Below are positions 1 through 42,000 of a stretch of DNA of 64,000 nucleotides, piece by piece. Below the pieces are notes generated by a model. The model did no database searches and was not told the origin of the DNA. It saw only the letters and a list, made by a program, of their open reading frames with translations. The first letter of the stretch is position 1, and each line of letters starts with the position of its first letter. The stretch spans positions 17,502,576 to 17,566,575 of the forward strand of contig CM049309.1 in NCBI GenBank assembly GCA_026874595.1, in the 5' to 3' direction. A program made the position numbers and the translations under genes. The DNA comes from Sipunculus nudus (taxonomy: Eukaryota; Annelida; Sipuncula; Golfingiida; Sipunculidae).

Positions 1-330
1 AGGTGGTGCCACCATTTTTTATGTATGTTATAAAGCTTTCCAAGGGCTACATTTGTGCAAAACTTTTTCCGGATCAGTCAAACGATTCCCGAGATATGTG
101 GGCTAATGTTTCAAAACAGATGCACAGATGGACGCACTGGAGAGAAGAAAGGTCAGAGGTCAAAACAAAATCGGGGCGCAGCAGTTCACATGCTATCCGA
201 ACATAATCCCTGGTTTCGTAAAATTAGGCCCAACGGTTACGAGGGAGTTCTCTGGACACCTATGCAGCCGCGGTGGGCTGAAAAATAGTATCCGCAAAAC
301 TGTTTTGGCGAATACAATAAAGAGTTAGAG
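1..330. repeat. Fragment of interspersed repeat
   Basis: Starts with the near-palindrome GGTGGTGCCACC and carries phrases typical of the internal parts of the family A/C elements elsewhere in the window (a GTCAGAGGTCAAAAC run, a GATGGACGCA run). No AMPK coding sequence is visible on the minus strand. The short reading frames here overlap in all frames and look non-coding. The left boundary is cut by the window edge. Confidence 0.5.
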
Positions 331-670
331 GGGATATAGTGGGGATGATCAGATGCTAATGACTGAATCATGCTTGTCTGAAAAAATGGGCTTCAAGCTG
401 TGCCAGCCAGTGGTTTTTCTCCTCCATTTACATGAGAACCTGCATTGACGATATCCCATATTGCGAGATGTAAACTGCTCACCTGACTCAAAGTTTCCTA
501 TGTTTACATGAAAAAGAGGTAACAGTCACATGACCCAATGCCAAAGCTAACAGATCATGTGACAGTACAGTGTGTAGGCAGATAACAAGACAATCTTCAT
601 TACATCATCTCTGTAGTTCAGCCACTGAAATACTGCTGTCCTCACAGTGATTTTTCACTGCACTCATTCT

Positions 671-1026
671 AAATCTCCTTCATTTTAACTGCTGCTTTGC
701 AAAGCAAGATTCTTCAGGGTTTCACCACTAGGACTTTCACAGAGCAAAGAATTGTAATCAGGCCAATGAGAACATGGTATCACATAGTGCATCCAGCTCC
801 AAGTTTTCAACCAGCATCACTCTGCTCTCATTGGTAACATTTCACCAGTTTTGGCACAGGGCCAAGAATTAGACAACATGATTGGGTGTCATGGGTTTAA
901 AACTTGGAGCTGGATGCACAATGCAATACCCCATTCTCATTGGTCTGATTGCAATTCTTTGCTCTGTGCCAGCCCCAGTGGTTACACACTTGCTATACAA
1001 AGAAGCGATTAAAATTAAGGAGATCT
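671..1026. mobile_element. MITE-like inverted-repeat element, copy 1
   Basis: Two arms of roughly 170 bp are inverted copies of each other: the left arm runs from AAATCTCCTTCATTTTAAC through GTGCATCCAGCTCCAAG (near 787-803), and the right arm holds CTTGGAGCTGGATGCAC (near 903-919) and ends AAATTAAGGAGATCT. A shorter relative with the same termini is at 51757-51988. The whole unit could fold into one long hairpin. There is no coding capacity, so it would be a non-autonomous DNA element; the superfamily was not identified. Confidence 0.7.
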
Positions 1027-1641
1027 GGAAAGTGTAAAGAGTGTACTGAAATTCAGGGTGTTTATCTTTATAATGCACTTCACTTTAAGGAAACCGATGT
1101 TTCTGATGTCCGGAAAATGTCTTAAGATAGGACATGCACAATTTTCCCTTGCAATTTTTTTTATCTCCTGCACAAATTGATTATCATTTTTGCTAAATAG
1201 CTGTAATCCATTTTTTGAAGTGTGTATTTGTTCTACTCTTTATCATAATGAACTCAGGACTACAATTTGCCACATGTCAGTTTGCCATTTGACTAACACC
1301 TTATATGGGTGAAAATTTTGGAAAAACCATTGATGTATTCTGAGCCTGTATAAACTTAACATTCCATTTTTGTTTACTTGTAAAGGGGGGGGGGGTTTAA
1401 TGGATAATTGTGAGGTGGGTTTGGCTATTCCGCCTACTTTTATAAAAGGTTAAAGGGGTTGTCTTTAATAAACAGACATCAAATTTCAGATAATAGTATA
1501 GGCCCCTTTAATACAGATGGCACATCAGGGTAAGACCAAATAGGATGTTTTTGCCTGAGATCTACAGACTATGATGTTATGAAGATAACAGAGTGTAATG
1601 ATGGTGTGCAAGAAAGAACGGAAGCTGACACAGACCATTAC
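1027..1641. other. Intron sequence left of AMPK exon 9
   Basis: AT-rich sequence with a poly-G run at about 1385-1395 and, near 1446-1515, fragments of the TTAAAGGGG.../GGCCCCTTTAA MITE family seen again at 32300 and 37806. No exon encoding the next AMPK segment was recognised here, so this should be intron 9, running off the window. Confidence 0.55.
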
Positions 1642-30420
<28,779 letters not shown>

Positions 30421-30759
30421 GATCAGGTTATATGTTTAAGAGCATGTTAACAGGCTTAGCCAACTATGTCAAATTTTCGATTCGGTTAAAGAAATACAAT
30501 TTTTAAAAGTATTTATTCGAATTATTTTACAGTGCTGTGTCTCCGGGGGCGTCGATACAGGTGCCCCCCTAAAAAAAATATTGGGCAAGGTGGGAATGAT
30601 TCATATAATCTTTTCCCTGCCATTCAGAGAGTACGATATATATACGTGAAACACAATATTATATCAATAATTAGAATGAGAGACTTGTTATATTTGTGCC
30701 TTTCTGATTGACCTTATACTTGGTTGTGAAATTTCAAATATATTGAGGTTTACGCGCAT

Positions 30760-30835
<76 letters not shown>

Positions 30836-31890
30836 GTTTAATTAAAGATGCACCATTTCTTAAATAAGTATCATATTAATATTAATAATAACTATTGATT
30901 TATTTATGGTGAGAGTAGTTCTCTCGGACACTTTGGATGATAAGTTATTCCATTCTGGGATTGTTCTTAGGGGGGAAATCATAAAAAAAATATTTAAATG
31001 AATCTATGTATAGTTCTGATGTTAAACTTAAGTTAATGCTGCGATCTAGTTCTACTGTTAGATTCTGTTTAAATCTTGTGCTGTCAAGAGTAGTGGGGTT
31101 GAAGGTTGATTATAGGAGACCTTTATTTTCGCTACTAAAAAAAGAGTGTGACCACATTTTATTTTTATTTGTGCTATATAAAGTTAATTATGTAGTTGTT
31201 CAAATAATATGGATATATTTTTTTTGTGGGGGGGGGCGTTCTAAAATGCGGACCCTCCGCGGATTTAATTTTTTGGGGGTGGGGAGGGGGGGGCAGTGTG
31301 TTATGGTGAAGTTGTCAACAATGTGACATGTTTGGACATTGGAGGGATTTCAATGTGAAAAGCAGAGTGTAGCACAATAATGTGAAAGATGCCATCTGAA
31401 TACAGGGAAATTACCGACGAACTCACTAAAAACAAATCTGACAAGGTCCGACAACGAGGGAATTGATTATTTATTATACATTAATGCGTTTTTTTATATA
31501 TTATATAAATATATATGCATATATTTTCACATGTTACATATATTTTCATATGTATACATGAAATAAATAATACTTAAATAAATCATAGCAATTTAAAATA
31601 TGTGCATAGTTTATTAAAACAGAAATAAATAACAAACACTAACAAGTTATCAGCATGGGGTTAGGAATTATCCAGAAGTCATAACCTGTCATTTAGGCAT
31701 TACGGAGAATAGACAGTGCCACCAACAGGCCATTGACCTATTCTTAAAAAAAACAGTTACCTTTTAAACATCCATTCTACCTTTTTGTATCATGAGCCTG
31801 CGTCACCAAAAGTGCATGACTTGATAATCCGACAGCCTTGACATCCGGCGTAAATGGGGGTATTACATTTAGTGTCAGATTATCAATTCA
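30421..31890. other. Intergenic; (AT)n at 30763-30832
   Basis: Contains a perfect (AT)n of about 70 bp at 30763-30832 and G-rich runs at about 31228-31238 and 31274-31291. The plus-strand frame at 31006-31326 runs through the poly-G tracts and has no recognisable domain. No gene seen. Confidence 0.6.
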
Positions 31891-31891
31891 C

Positions 31892-31940
<49 letters not shown>

Positions 31941-31950
31941 TATATGTTTG
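31891..31950. repeat. (TA)n microsatellite
   Basis: About 55 bp of TA repeats with one ATACAT interruption near 31934. Confidence 0.9.
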
Positions 31951-34900
31951 AAATGACGTGGTTTGCCTTCTAAATCTCGTGGACCAAATTTAGTCCTTCT
32001 ACAAGAAGTCGAAAGAGACAGTGCCCTGGAGGCGGTTGGCATCAAATCCAAAAAAATGCAACATTCACTTATACCTTCGGAGGAAATTTCATGCAGAATG
32101 GACTGATTTTTTTTTCAAAACCTGAGTGAACTAGTCCTGCTGTGCAAGAGCTGCATAAACACTTCGGGACTTTCTGGCTCTGTGACGATGGTTCTTGTGT
32201 TACTTTAAATTACCACTTTTATCATGCATCTGCCTAGACACTTCCTGTTTTTTCGGGCCCACATTTTATAAATATGTTGAAATAAACAAAACAAGCAGGC
32301 TGTGCGCCTTATAAAGGTCAGATAGGTGATTGGGCCCCTTTAAACCTATCCCCCCCCCCCCCAACCAAAGGTTCATAGGGACTGATCAGTTTATGTATCC
32401 AAATTTTGGTCAAACAAAATGTGGGTATGATCTTCTTAGTTCCCCCTCAGTGCAAAACCATCGCGTTCTATTTATTTTTTTCTTCTGTCAAGCCATTTTC
32501 TGTTTGCGCTAGGTCTTCAGTTTGTCTGAAATTCAGGCACATTATCTGTCGTCATTGACAGTTTTGCACTTGATATTTAATCATACCTACACCTTATTTC
32601 CGAGGTCGTATGTTTACCCCCCCCCCCCCCCCCCCCATATCCCTGTCAATTATTTGCCTATAACTATAGGCCTACTAGTCACATGCAGGTAAGGTAATAT
32701 ATATTTCCTTAAATTTTCAAGATACATTGCATGTCTGAGTCATCCCCATCAATCATGTATAGTCGAGTTCACACTATATATATAGCAAGATTTAGAACTT
32801 TTCATACGCCCGTCCATGACGGGTTGTATTATTTGGTGCACCCACGGACCGTCCGTCCGTTAACTTTTAATGTCGCGGCGATAACTTACCGGGGCTTTGA
32901 TGGATTTTCACTAAACTCACCATAACAACTTACCAATAGATTGTATTCGATTATGGGCAAAATTCATGCATATTTAATAAGATCACTAGGCCACTTCGTG
33001 TTGTCGCCATGATAACTTCCAATGAATATGACGGATTTTATTAAAACTCAACAAAAATGAGTCATTATGAATATTAAACAATAGAGTTTCTCACCTTTAT
33101 TACACTCCAGCAAAATTCACGCATATTTAATGATGTCAGAGGTCACAAATATGTGACGGGCGTATAATGCACAACTTGCGGTGCTTTTGTTTTCTTACGG
33201 TCTCTCATACATGCAGTGAGATGTCACATTTTATTTGTCTCACGTTCCCCATTGGTACCATTAAAATAGCATGCTAAAGAAAAAGTGCCTATAATAAAAA
33301 CAAAATTCAAGCAAATGTTTTAATCTTTGATTCTCTATACGCAGCTGATGATTTTATTTTGCAGAATTGAATTCGGAATCATATACACACTGAAGACAAG
33401 AATCAATGTTTAAAGCATTATTCTTACTTAAATATATATTTTACAAGCAATACAAATATATCTGTTGAACCAAAAACATTTCAGTAATGCTTTCTCAGAA
33501 TAATTCAGGTGAAAATTTAATCTGGATTCTCTCAACAAGCCCATGTCACATGTTCCGACATTGGTTTACTGTATACTAAACAAAGATATGTGTCATTGTG
33601 TCTTGCATCGTCTTTCAGAGGGAACATCGATTTTTTTTATCAAATAGTAAACAAAAACTCATTCAGTACTTGAATTGCATGGGGATAACTACTATTCTGG
33701 AAATTTATAATTTAAAGATCTTGGTAACAATATAATGCTGCTTTCGCTACGTTCGGTATTTATCTGATGATCATCATATGTCAAGTAGTGCAAACGACAT
33801 GCAACCTTTAGGTACCCAACCTAAGGCTAACTGACCCGATGTCTATGTTGTCATAGTAACCAAACAGAAACTGATTATAATATATCACATTTGTTCAATT
33901 CGGTCACTAAAAACTATTATGTACACTAGTAAAATATTGGTTTCATTATTTGCTCCCTTTATGCCGTCATTGCCGTAGATAAAGGTAACACGACGCAGAC
34001 CCAGTTCGCCAGTGGTAGGTGTACCACTGGAACCACGTGTCGAACCCATTTTCTAATTGTCAGCTTGTATGCCTATCTAACATACTATATGTAGAAGCTT
34101 TGAAAAAGTCCATATATCATTACATTGATATCAAGCCTGTCTAATTTCTCAACGCCAGCTATTCACCTATAATGTTTATATTATGTGGGTTTTGGCTTAT
34201 ATATATATATTAATGAACTCTAGGTATATAATTCCTGTTAAGAAAACTTTATTTTTTATAACGCCTCTGTGATGGATACATCAGCTTTTTTAATATCTAA
34301 AAGTTGTCAGTAAACAAAACAATGTTGACAAACGGGGGAAAAAATGTAAACTAAAGGGGTGGTTGATTTCTTATGTGCCGAATTAAAAGGCCAATACTTG
34401 CAAAATGCAATTCGGAAATGTTGACCTCGTGCAGATGTGCATTTTGAACATATTTGAATTATTCTGGAGGCACAAACATTTTATAAACACTTGGGTATAC
34501 AACAGGGACATCTGCGTGCGGAAGAGTTTGCGTTTTCTGGCATATTTTTATAAAAAAAAAAAAAGTTCAACTGATTGTCTTCAGTAATAGACGTCAGAGC
34601 TCAGAACTAATTCCTTTCAATGGAATTCGCAAAAAAAATAATACAAATTCACAACGTCCTCATTCACAAATAAATTGTTTCAATTAAAAATAAGATCGAC
34701 CAGTTATTTTTGTGTGTGGCCTTAAATTAAATGTGATATCGTCGGTTATGCCATCTGTGTATACGTATAATGTTACAACCACATATGGCTGTCACGACCC
34801 AAACGTCAGGCAGTTGCTCTGTTGATTAGCCTATAACAGTCATATGATTATTTGTAAGGTTCGTATTTGCGGTTTAGGTTTTGATTTTTTCAATCGACTT

Positions 34901-34989
34901 GTGAATAATGTGACGAAAAATTGCCTCTGACATACATATCAATAAAATTGCCTTTGACAATATAAATCCATGTACAGTTTACTCTCAGT

Positions 34990-35020
<31 letters not shown>

Positions 35021-35195
35021 TGGGGGGGGGGGGTTGCCCACTACACATTGTGCACGTGATTCTCTCACCTGCTTTTCATTATTAATTGTGTGGTTAATTC
35101 TATTCTTACTATTATCTTTAAGAATAATGAAAATTAAAAATGGTCAATTTGTTATGCTTTGATCAGAACATGAATATCAAAACAGCTTACACATT
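31951..35195. other. Intergenic sequence with MITE fragments
   Basis: 32225-32343 resembles the right end of the inverted-repeat element at 37806 (AACAAAACAAGCAGGCTGTG, GGTCAGATAGGTGATTGGGC, CCCTTTAA). C-runs lie at about 32348-32362 and 32617-32637. 32820-33180 contains a GCCCGTCCATGACGGG end followed by GTCGCGGCGATAAC-type phrases and a matching TGACGGGCGTAT at about 33158, so another non-autonomous repeat. A T-run then a G-run is at about 34988-35034. No gene recognised. Confidence 0.5.
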
Positions 35196-35202
35196 GTATG
35201 TG

Positions 35203-35270
<68 letters not shown>
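35196..35270. repeat. (AT)n microsatellite
   Basis: About 70 bp of uninterrupted AT repeats; a C-run of about 12 lies at 35358-35370. Confidence 0.95.
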
Positions 35271-36285
35271 GCTATAGTTTAAAAGAAGGCTGCAGTAGAC
35301 AGTGACCGTTTAACTTCAAGGCAGAGTTACAAGCTGCCGGTGTAGCAGGCTAGAATAGCCCCCCCCCCCCTTTTTTGATTGTTTACCCGTATATATAATC
35401 TGGCCAAGTCCAAACTGTACAGGCTCAGGCTGTGACTGTTTCGTTTAGGTTTGCAGTTTCTGAGAGGTCGGCTCTAAATAAACCTAACGGAGTTAATCCA
35501 GGAACCTAGTGGCGTAGCGATTTTAGGGATTCTATTAATTTTTATTATTTTTTTTCGGGATTTGTATTTTCCACCATATGAAGCTCTCCGTATACAAACC
35601 AAGTTCTGTACAGAACGGATTTTTTTCGTGATTGCGTGCATGCTGCCATGGTGGAGTTTATATATGTTTGAATGTATGTCCTCCATATCTTATATATACT
35701 CCTTTATTTCAATCCTGTACATCGAGTTACATTTTTTTATGTTGGCCCAAAAGTCGTCACTGATAAAGCCTCTCATTTTGATTTTACATGAAAAGCTAAG
35801 AGATGGAATTTACTGCCTTCTAGATTACCAAAACTTTCTGTAATATTTATATATTTATAACACATTTATTACATATTTAAAAAATTAGATCCACGCCTCT
35901 GGAGTACCGTGAATGTAGAGGAGACATCCACGCCTGCCTATATATATATATAATTTGGCGATAAAAATTAGTTTTTTTTTCGTCTTCTTCCAGCCTATAG
36001 GTGTTCAGTGCATGATTTATATAAAATGTTGTTTTAACCTTCTTTTATTTATACAAATATTTTATTTAACCAGGATGACAAAATAGCCTTTAGGCTAATA
36101 CAAGTGTTTTCCTCGAAAAAAAAATCAAGCATATAAACAAACAAAGATAATATGCAATAAAAGGTATAATGAACAACAATGAGAATAAACGTGGCATGGT
36201 GGGAACAAACATGCATACGCCTAATACGGAACACAAAATTACAAAACAAACATGCCTTCACATACCTATTAAATTAATTATAATG
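35271..36285. other. Intergenic, no feature recognised
   Basis: AT-rich sequence. The plus-strand frame at 35562-35843 (93 codons) and the minus-strand frame at 36049-36261 are hydrophobic by composition but have no conserved motif. I see no gene here. Confidence 0.45.
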
Positions 36286-36650
36286 AATGCAAGCCTCTGC
36301 TTTGTGGAGGTGGGGGAGGGCCTTATTGCGGGATGCTCCCAAACCCGTGGTTGCATTCACTTATTCGGCCCATATTCCCAGGTTCATGCATTCGTGCATA
36401 AGTGACTGCACATTTGTGAAATCTTATTCCTTGATGGCGTTTCTAAATCTTGATCATGTGCCAGATCCACACTAAAATCTAATCGCGTCTTAAGAGGCCA
36501 ATTCGTGTAATGCCCTGAAAATTTCATGAGATTCAGTCATGAATGCGTGAGTTAAGATGTGAATATGTACATAAACACACACACATAAACACACACATTT
36601 AAAACACATTCCAACGGGAATGAATGCATACCCTCTCGGCGGAGGCATTT
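36286..36650 (+). repeat. Dispersed repeat, intact copy (empty site)
   Basis: Matches 45640-45831 joined to 47043-47165: shared phrases GGGATGCTCC, CATATTCCCA, AGTGACTG(C/T)ACATTTGT, TCCTTGATG, then ATGAGATTC and AAACACACAC. This copy lacks the 1.2 kb insertion present in the other, so it serves as a paralogous empty site. Confidence 0.75.
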
Positions 36651-37086
36651 ACACCAGATTCGTAAGAAACATTAAATATTGAATCGAGTTTATACTCATA
36701 ACTTTTTTTTGTGTATCATCATTCATCATATGAACCTACAGGTGTACTTGACTAAATGTTATATTTATAGTACTTGATTCTCTAAATTTATAGATATTTC
36801 TTTTTTTAGTTACAATGACACTGTATAGTTGCTTTGAGAATCAGCTGACATATCAGCTCGTTAAAACTCGTGATATCATCTGGGTAACCAAAGATAAAAT
36901 CTGAGCCAAGATTTTTATTTTTTCTATATAAATTTTGAACCGCAAAAATGGTAAGAGTCTCGTGCAAGTTCGTGGTTTCCGCGGTATTTTAGATAGGGCA
37001 AAAAACATGGCGTGTTATAGCTTTTGTAATGGGGGGGGGGAGAGATGTCATGTTTTTGACCAGAAATTTAATATATTTGTATGTCC

Positions 37087-37098
37087 TATATTTATAAA
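37087..37098 (+). promoter_or_regulatory. TATA-like sequence
   Basis: TATATTTATAAA about 84 nt upstream of the next start codon. The distance would allow a short 5' UTR, but in AT-rich DNA such a match is weak evidence. Confidence 0.3.
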
Positions 37099-37181
37099 CT
37101 TGTCTTGACAAGCATTTAGACATTCGTCAGTTGTAGATTGGGTAACTTGGGTCTACTCGATCAATTTACTACCAAACCAAA

Positions 37182-37764
37182 ATGGCGCTGGTCCGTATTT
37201 TTATCATGAGCTGGGCTATTGCAGTGACTTCGGCGAAGACTGTCTCCGAAAAACCAGCAGTCCCTGTACCGTCACCATTAAATTTGAATTACTATGTCCA
37301 GACATTAAATCAACTGATCAGTGCACAACAAGTGACTTCACTCAAAAACTTGGAAGAGGTCATCTCTGGACTTAAACGTCTGTCACCATTGGTCAACCTG
37401 ACGTCACTATTGAATCTGACTTCCCTGATGAACAATGTCAATCTTTGGCACAGTCGACTTGTAACTTTGACCGAGCTGACCAAACTTAACGGCGATGTTG
37501 CGGACAAATTCGGATATCTTGCGGACAGGCTTAACGTGTCTGTAGCCGAGCTTGATACGTTGGTCGCCCAAGCTTTTAGAGATCTCGTGGACCAGCAGCA
37601 AGGACTGGAGAGGTCGGTTAAGACTGTACAAGATAGCCTTGAGGACCTGAGCAGCAGCATATCCAAATTACATAACATGACTTTTACCACGGGCAGTCCT
37701 GACATATCTTATGTTCCAACGCCGAACGCGAATGCCTTCATCGAACAAACAAGACTGCAGTCAG
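37182..37764 (+). CDS. Exon 1: signal peptide and stalk
   Basis: 194 codons plus one base. The hydrophobic start MALVRIFIMSWAIAVTSA fits a cleaved signal peptide. The rest is rich in Leu/Val/Asn/Asp with a regular hydrophobic pattern (LTELTKLNGDVADKFGYLAD), suggesting a coiled coil or helical bundle. No cysteine, so oligomerisation would be non-covalent. Donor CAG-GTGAGA at 37765. Confidence 0.85.
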
Positions 37765-38444
37765 GTGAGACATTTGAATTACACTGCTTTTAATTTATTT
37801 CCTCATTAAAGGTGCCCATTCACCTACCTTTTGAAAAAGAATTTAAGTGATTTCTGGCTTCCTCTGTGTATATATATTAATGATCTTAGGGTAACTTTGG
37901 TTATGGATAGTTCTTATAAAGCCTTCGTGAAGGATGTGTGAACTTGTTTATTAACAACGTGTTTGTTACCACAGCAATGTTGACAGACAGGAAAAACGTG
38001 CGACCTAAGGTGGTAGGTTGCATATATGTGGAGGTAGAAAGGTCACTTTTAGCATAACGCCATTTGAAAAGCTCTGGCTTATCTGACTTGCTGCCAGATG
38101 CCCTTGTTGAATATGTTTTGATTATTTTGGCGGGCCCTCACATATCACCAACACGTATTTATATATAAACAAAACAACCTGCCTGTGTGCGTTGATATCC
38201 ACGATTTCTGGCCTATTTTTATAAAAGCTCCAAGGGATTACCATTAGTTTATATAGGTCAGATACGTGATTGGGCCCCTTTAACAGAGAGTAAACTGTGT
38301 ATTTTTATCATTTAAAGTGAAATTGCCCTAAAACTTACAGTACAATACCATCTAAAAACTTTATTTATCGGTTTTATTACATATATCTATTTATTTCACG
38401 CCTGATTTCTTTTCGTTCATGATCTTATTATTCAATGAAAAGGC

Positions 38445-38486
<42 letters not shown>

Positions 38487-38967
38487 ATTCTTCCGAAATT
38501 GTAAAAATTGATTTTTATTCCTCAGGTTATGCTTAGTATATGGAGTTTTAACTAAACCAATGTTGTCTGGAGAGCTGTGAATCGCTGGTTTGAAACCTAT
38601 AACACTCCGTTTCGAATGACCGGAGTTTCCATGCATGGTCCTGTGCCAACTGCCTGATGGTGAAACCCATCAAACCCTTTAATTCTGCATTTCTCCCAAA
38701 ACTCTTATTTTTTAAAAGACAAGCTTTATTTCTCATGTTTTCCGTATCCCATCCGTATATAATCTTATTTATACAGCTGGGATAGAAAATCAACCCATGA
38801 TTTGATCTTCAAAATATGACTTCCATAGCTACTTCAAGTAAATGTCACACAAAGATCTTCTGGATTTTTTTTTTCATCATACATGGGCGAAGCGTGGTCT
38901 TGGTACGGAGTGGTGCGTTGATGTAGATTTCGGACTGATAAACAAAACCGTAATTTTTTTTTTCACC

Positions 38968-39044
<77 letters not shown>

Positions 39045-42000
39045 CAACGCTTTAATTCAATGCTGCATTAATTTCATTTATGAATTTGTTTTTTTTATGT
39101 TTCTGCACTTCTCTCCGGAGTTTTATTTATTAAATAATAATTATTTGTTTTTCAATAAACTATTTTATTACATTTCAAGTAATAATATCATCAAAATATA
39201 TATTATTTATTATAATGTTTATTGAGTAATTTACTATAAAGGATTTGACACAATTCATACAATAATTGGCGGCAGGTAGTGGATTATACAATTAAACGGT
39301 TAATAAAAATACAGGCTAATATATCTTTATTTAGTTTTGAAGTCTAAAAATAGCACCAATACTTGATACGTATATTAACAAAGTGGCCAAGAGGGAATCA
39401 TCCCCCCCCCCAACATATGTGTCACACGTGGCGGACCGCGCCGCCGCCCCCCCCCCCCCCTTTAGGTCAGCCACTTCGTTGTTATGCATCTCACAAGTTT
39501 TTAATCTTCCAAGTGCTTTTCTGCTCTAATGCTGAGCCCTACCTTTATCATTTTATGCTTGTATACCTGACAGATAACCATGACAGACAGCCAGTTTGTT
39601 ACACTCATGCAGTGCTCTGATGTGAGACTGGACAACGCTGTTGGTGTAATGTGGTGATTGGTATTTTTACACAGTCTAGCTGTTACATATTTTTCAATTG
39701 ATGCTGATATTACTACTTCACAACTTTTTTTACTTGATAATAAAAGGTAGTCAGTTGGAAATGCTGATGTACAGCAGATGTAATGCCCACCTGATATAAA
39801 GAGTAACGGATGCTGTTATGTGAATTCGGACGTCAACAAGGGTATCTGGCAGCAAGTTAGATAAGCCAGACAGGCAAATGGCGTTTTCAACAAGCGACCT
39901 TCTATATGCTTCCTCATATGTGCAACCTACCACCTTGGATTACATGTTTTTCCTATTTTTCCACACTGCTGTGTTTACAAACATGTTGTTGATAAACACG
40001 TTTATACAACCTTCACGAAGGCGTAATAAGAACTTTTCACAACTAAAATTACCCTTACATCATTAATATATAGACAAAGAGGAAGCCATAAATCACATGA
40101 TTTTTTAAACGAAGGTAATTGGGCAGCTTTAATACATATATTCAAGGCAAAATAAACAAAAGCTTGTGTTACTATTTGGTTAGTCTTTAATGAAAAGTCA
40201 TCATGTTGTGGATATATCAATAAAATTTAAGGAAAGCCGACTCTATTTGTATGTTTCTTAACCAAACAGAGTTCAAATGCAAATACATTGGTCAATGCAT
40301 TTGCAAAGTGTTTGCAATTGAATTGAATATCTGTTTTTGCTTTTTCATTTGAAAATATTAATCGCATTTGCATTTGATTAATTTTAAGCATTTGCATTTA
40401 AACACACCAAGTAACATTTGAACCCAGCCCTAGTATACAATGACTTCTCCTGAAAACATTAAAACACCACAACATTAAAATTTTATATAGGATCCCGAAT
40501 ATGTGTATTGTGTCGCCCTTCGGACATGCCACGTTAAAGAATTCCATGAAATTTGATATCTTGTTTAATTATCTGATCTAAGTCTATCTGCAAACAAACG
40601 AAAATGTGTCTATTTCTTCCTCCGAATTTAATATTTCAAAAAATAATTCCGAATTTTTTGCGCCCAAGCCATGCATGCCTGCAGAATACACTATTCTCTT
40701 GTAGGAAATTTTTACGCAACAACATATATTGGATAGAAGCAAACTAATATGGTACAGTATTTAGAAAAACGCAACATTTTCTTGATTGTAGATCTTTCAC
40801 TATTGATTATAAAGCCAAACCCAATCGAATGTTTACTTCTGAATAAATTACGCCTGTAGTTGGGTAAAACCACATATATATTCCATATACTGACAGATGC
40901 ATTGTGAATTTAAAAGCCATGCATGTACCAGTATCAACCGAAATACATTTGTATTTAAATCCTGCATTTGTTTGGGCAGCCAAATCATTTCCTTGTCTTA
41001 TCTGATGGATTTCTGATTTAATACAGCTTTAATTCTTAAGTATTTTATATTATACTTAGAAAAGTACGAAGAATATTTCACATCAAGTTCTACTGTGTGT
41101 ATGTGAAGACTTTTATATAGTTGGTGCAGTCTGGGTATACATGGTATTTTTGCACATTTTAAGTCCTTGGAGCCAGCGCGGGGTAGTTCGAACGCATCCA
41201 ACCCACCCTCTACCCTATACGCCCTTGCTATTATTAAGAAATTTGGTTGGGTCATCAATCTAACTAAAACGCCAAAAGAATTGTAGTTTTACCTGTTATA
41301 TTCTCAGTATCTATATTTTCAAACTGTCTATCTTCATACGACCAAATGTCTGGCAGATATGCGCTTTTTATAGACCTTAATTCAGCGAGCAACTCTGGCT
41401 ATTTGATGATTAATGAACAACTTGAAGCCTGCAAATATTCGGGTGAAATCAAAATGCCAATCAAATCCAAATATATAAAAATATTATCCAAACAAAAAAT
41501 AAATTACACTGTTCACAGGCCGTCTTAACAAAAATATGTGTGCACCTAGAACGGGACAGGTTTATCAGGCTTTGTTTGACTGTTCAAATCTTCGATGCCC
41601 GCGGCAGTGATGATCTTTGGTCTAGATTTAGCGCCTGACTTGCTTTGACAGTCGCGTAAAACAAGTGTACATGAGTCATTTGATTGGTGCAACTGCTTTT
41701 TTATATAATTCAAGAAAATAGACACCAGAGTCGCTCGCTGAATGAAGGTCTGTGAAAAGCGTTGCTGCCACAGACTTGGTAGTATGAAGATGAAGCTGTT
41801 AGCTAGTCTGAGGCCAATAACAGAAAATCGAATCTTTAAGGTACATAATCAATAGCAATAAAAAGCATATAATGTCGTGCTATTAGTTCATTTTGGATTA
41901 ATCCAAAAATTTGACAGAAAACCACCCCGGTACGCGGAAATTCTCCAATTCACCTGTTTTCTACGTCTTTATGGATTCTCATGTAACGATATACAATCCA

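Larger units (their letters stand above)
37806..40132. mobile_element. Long inverted-repeat element in intron 1
   Basis: Left arm 37806-38112 and right arm 39833-40132 are about 300-bp inverted copies. Shared phrases in order: TTAAAG(G/C)TGCCCA, GGCTTCCTCT, TATATTAATGAT, GGTGGTAGGTTGCA, ACGCCATTTG, TGGCTTATCT, TTGCTGCCAGAT. A second TTAAAGGGGCCCAATCAC end in inverse orientation lies at about 38262-38284, so the left arm may itself be a complete MITE of about 480 bp with a partial inverted relative on the right. No transposase seen. The space between holds microsatellites and poly-C runs. Confidence 0.7.

Noticed and set aside
1-1641. Possible tenth AMPK exon
   Set aside because: The minus strand was scanned for the conserved segment that follows EAVYEVCQ in AMPK alpha. 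Nothing similar was seen, so it must lie outside the window.
37310-37705. 131-codon minus-strand frame opposite exon 1 of the secreted-protein gene
   Set aside because: Shadow of the real plus-strand exon, which has a signal peptide and a consistent splice donor.
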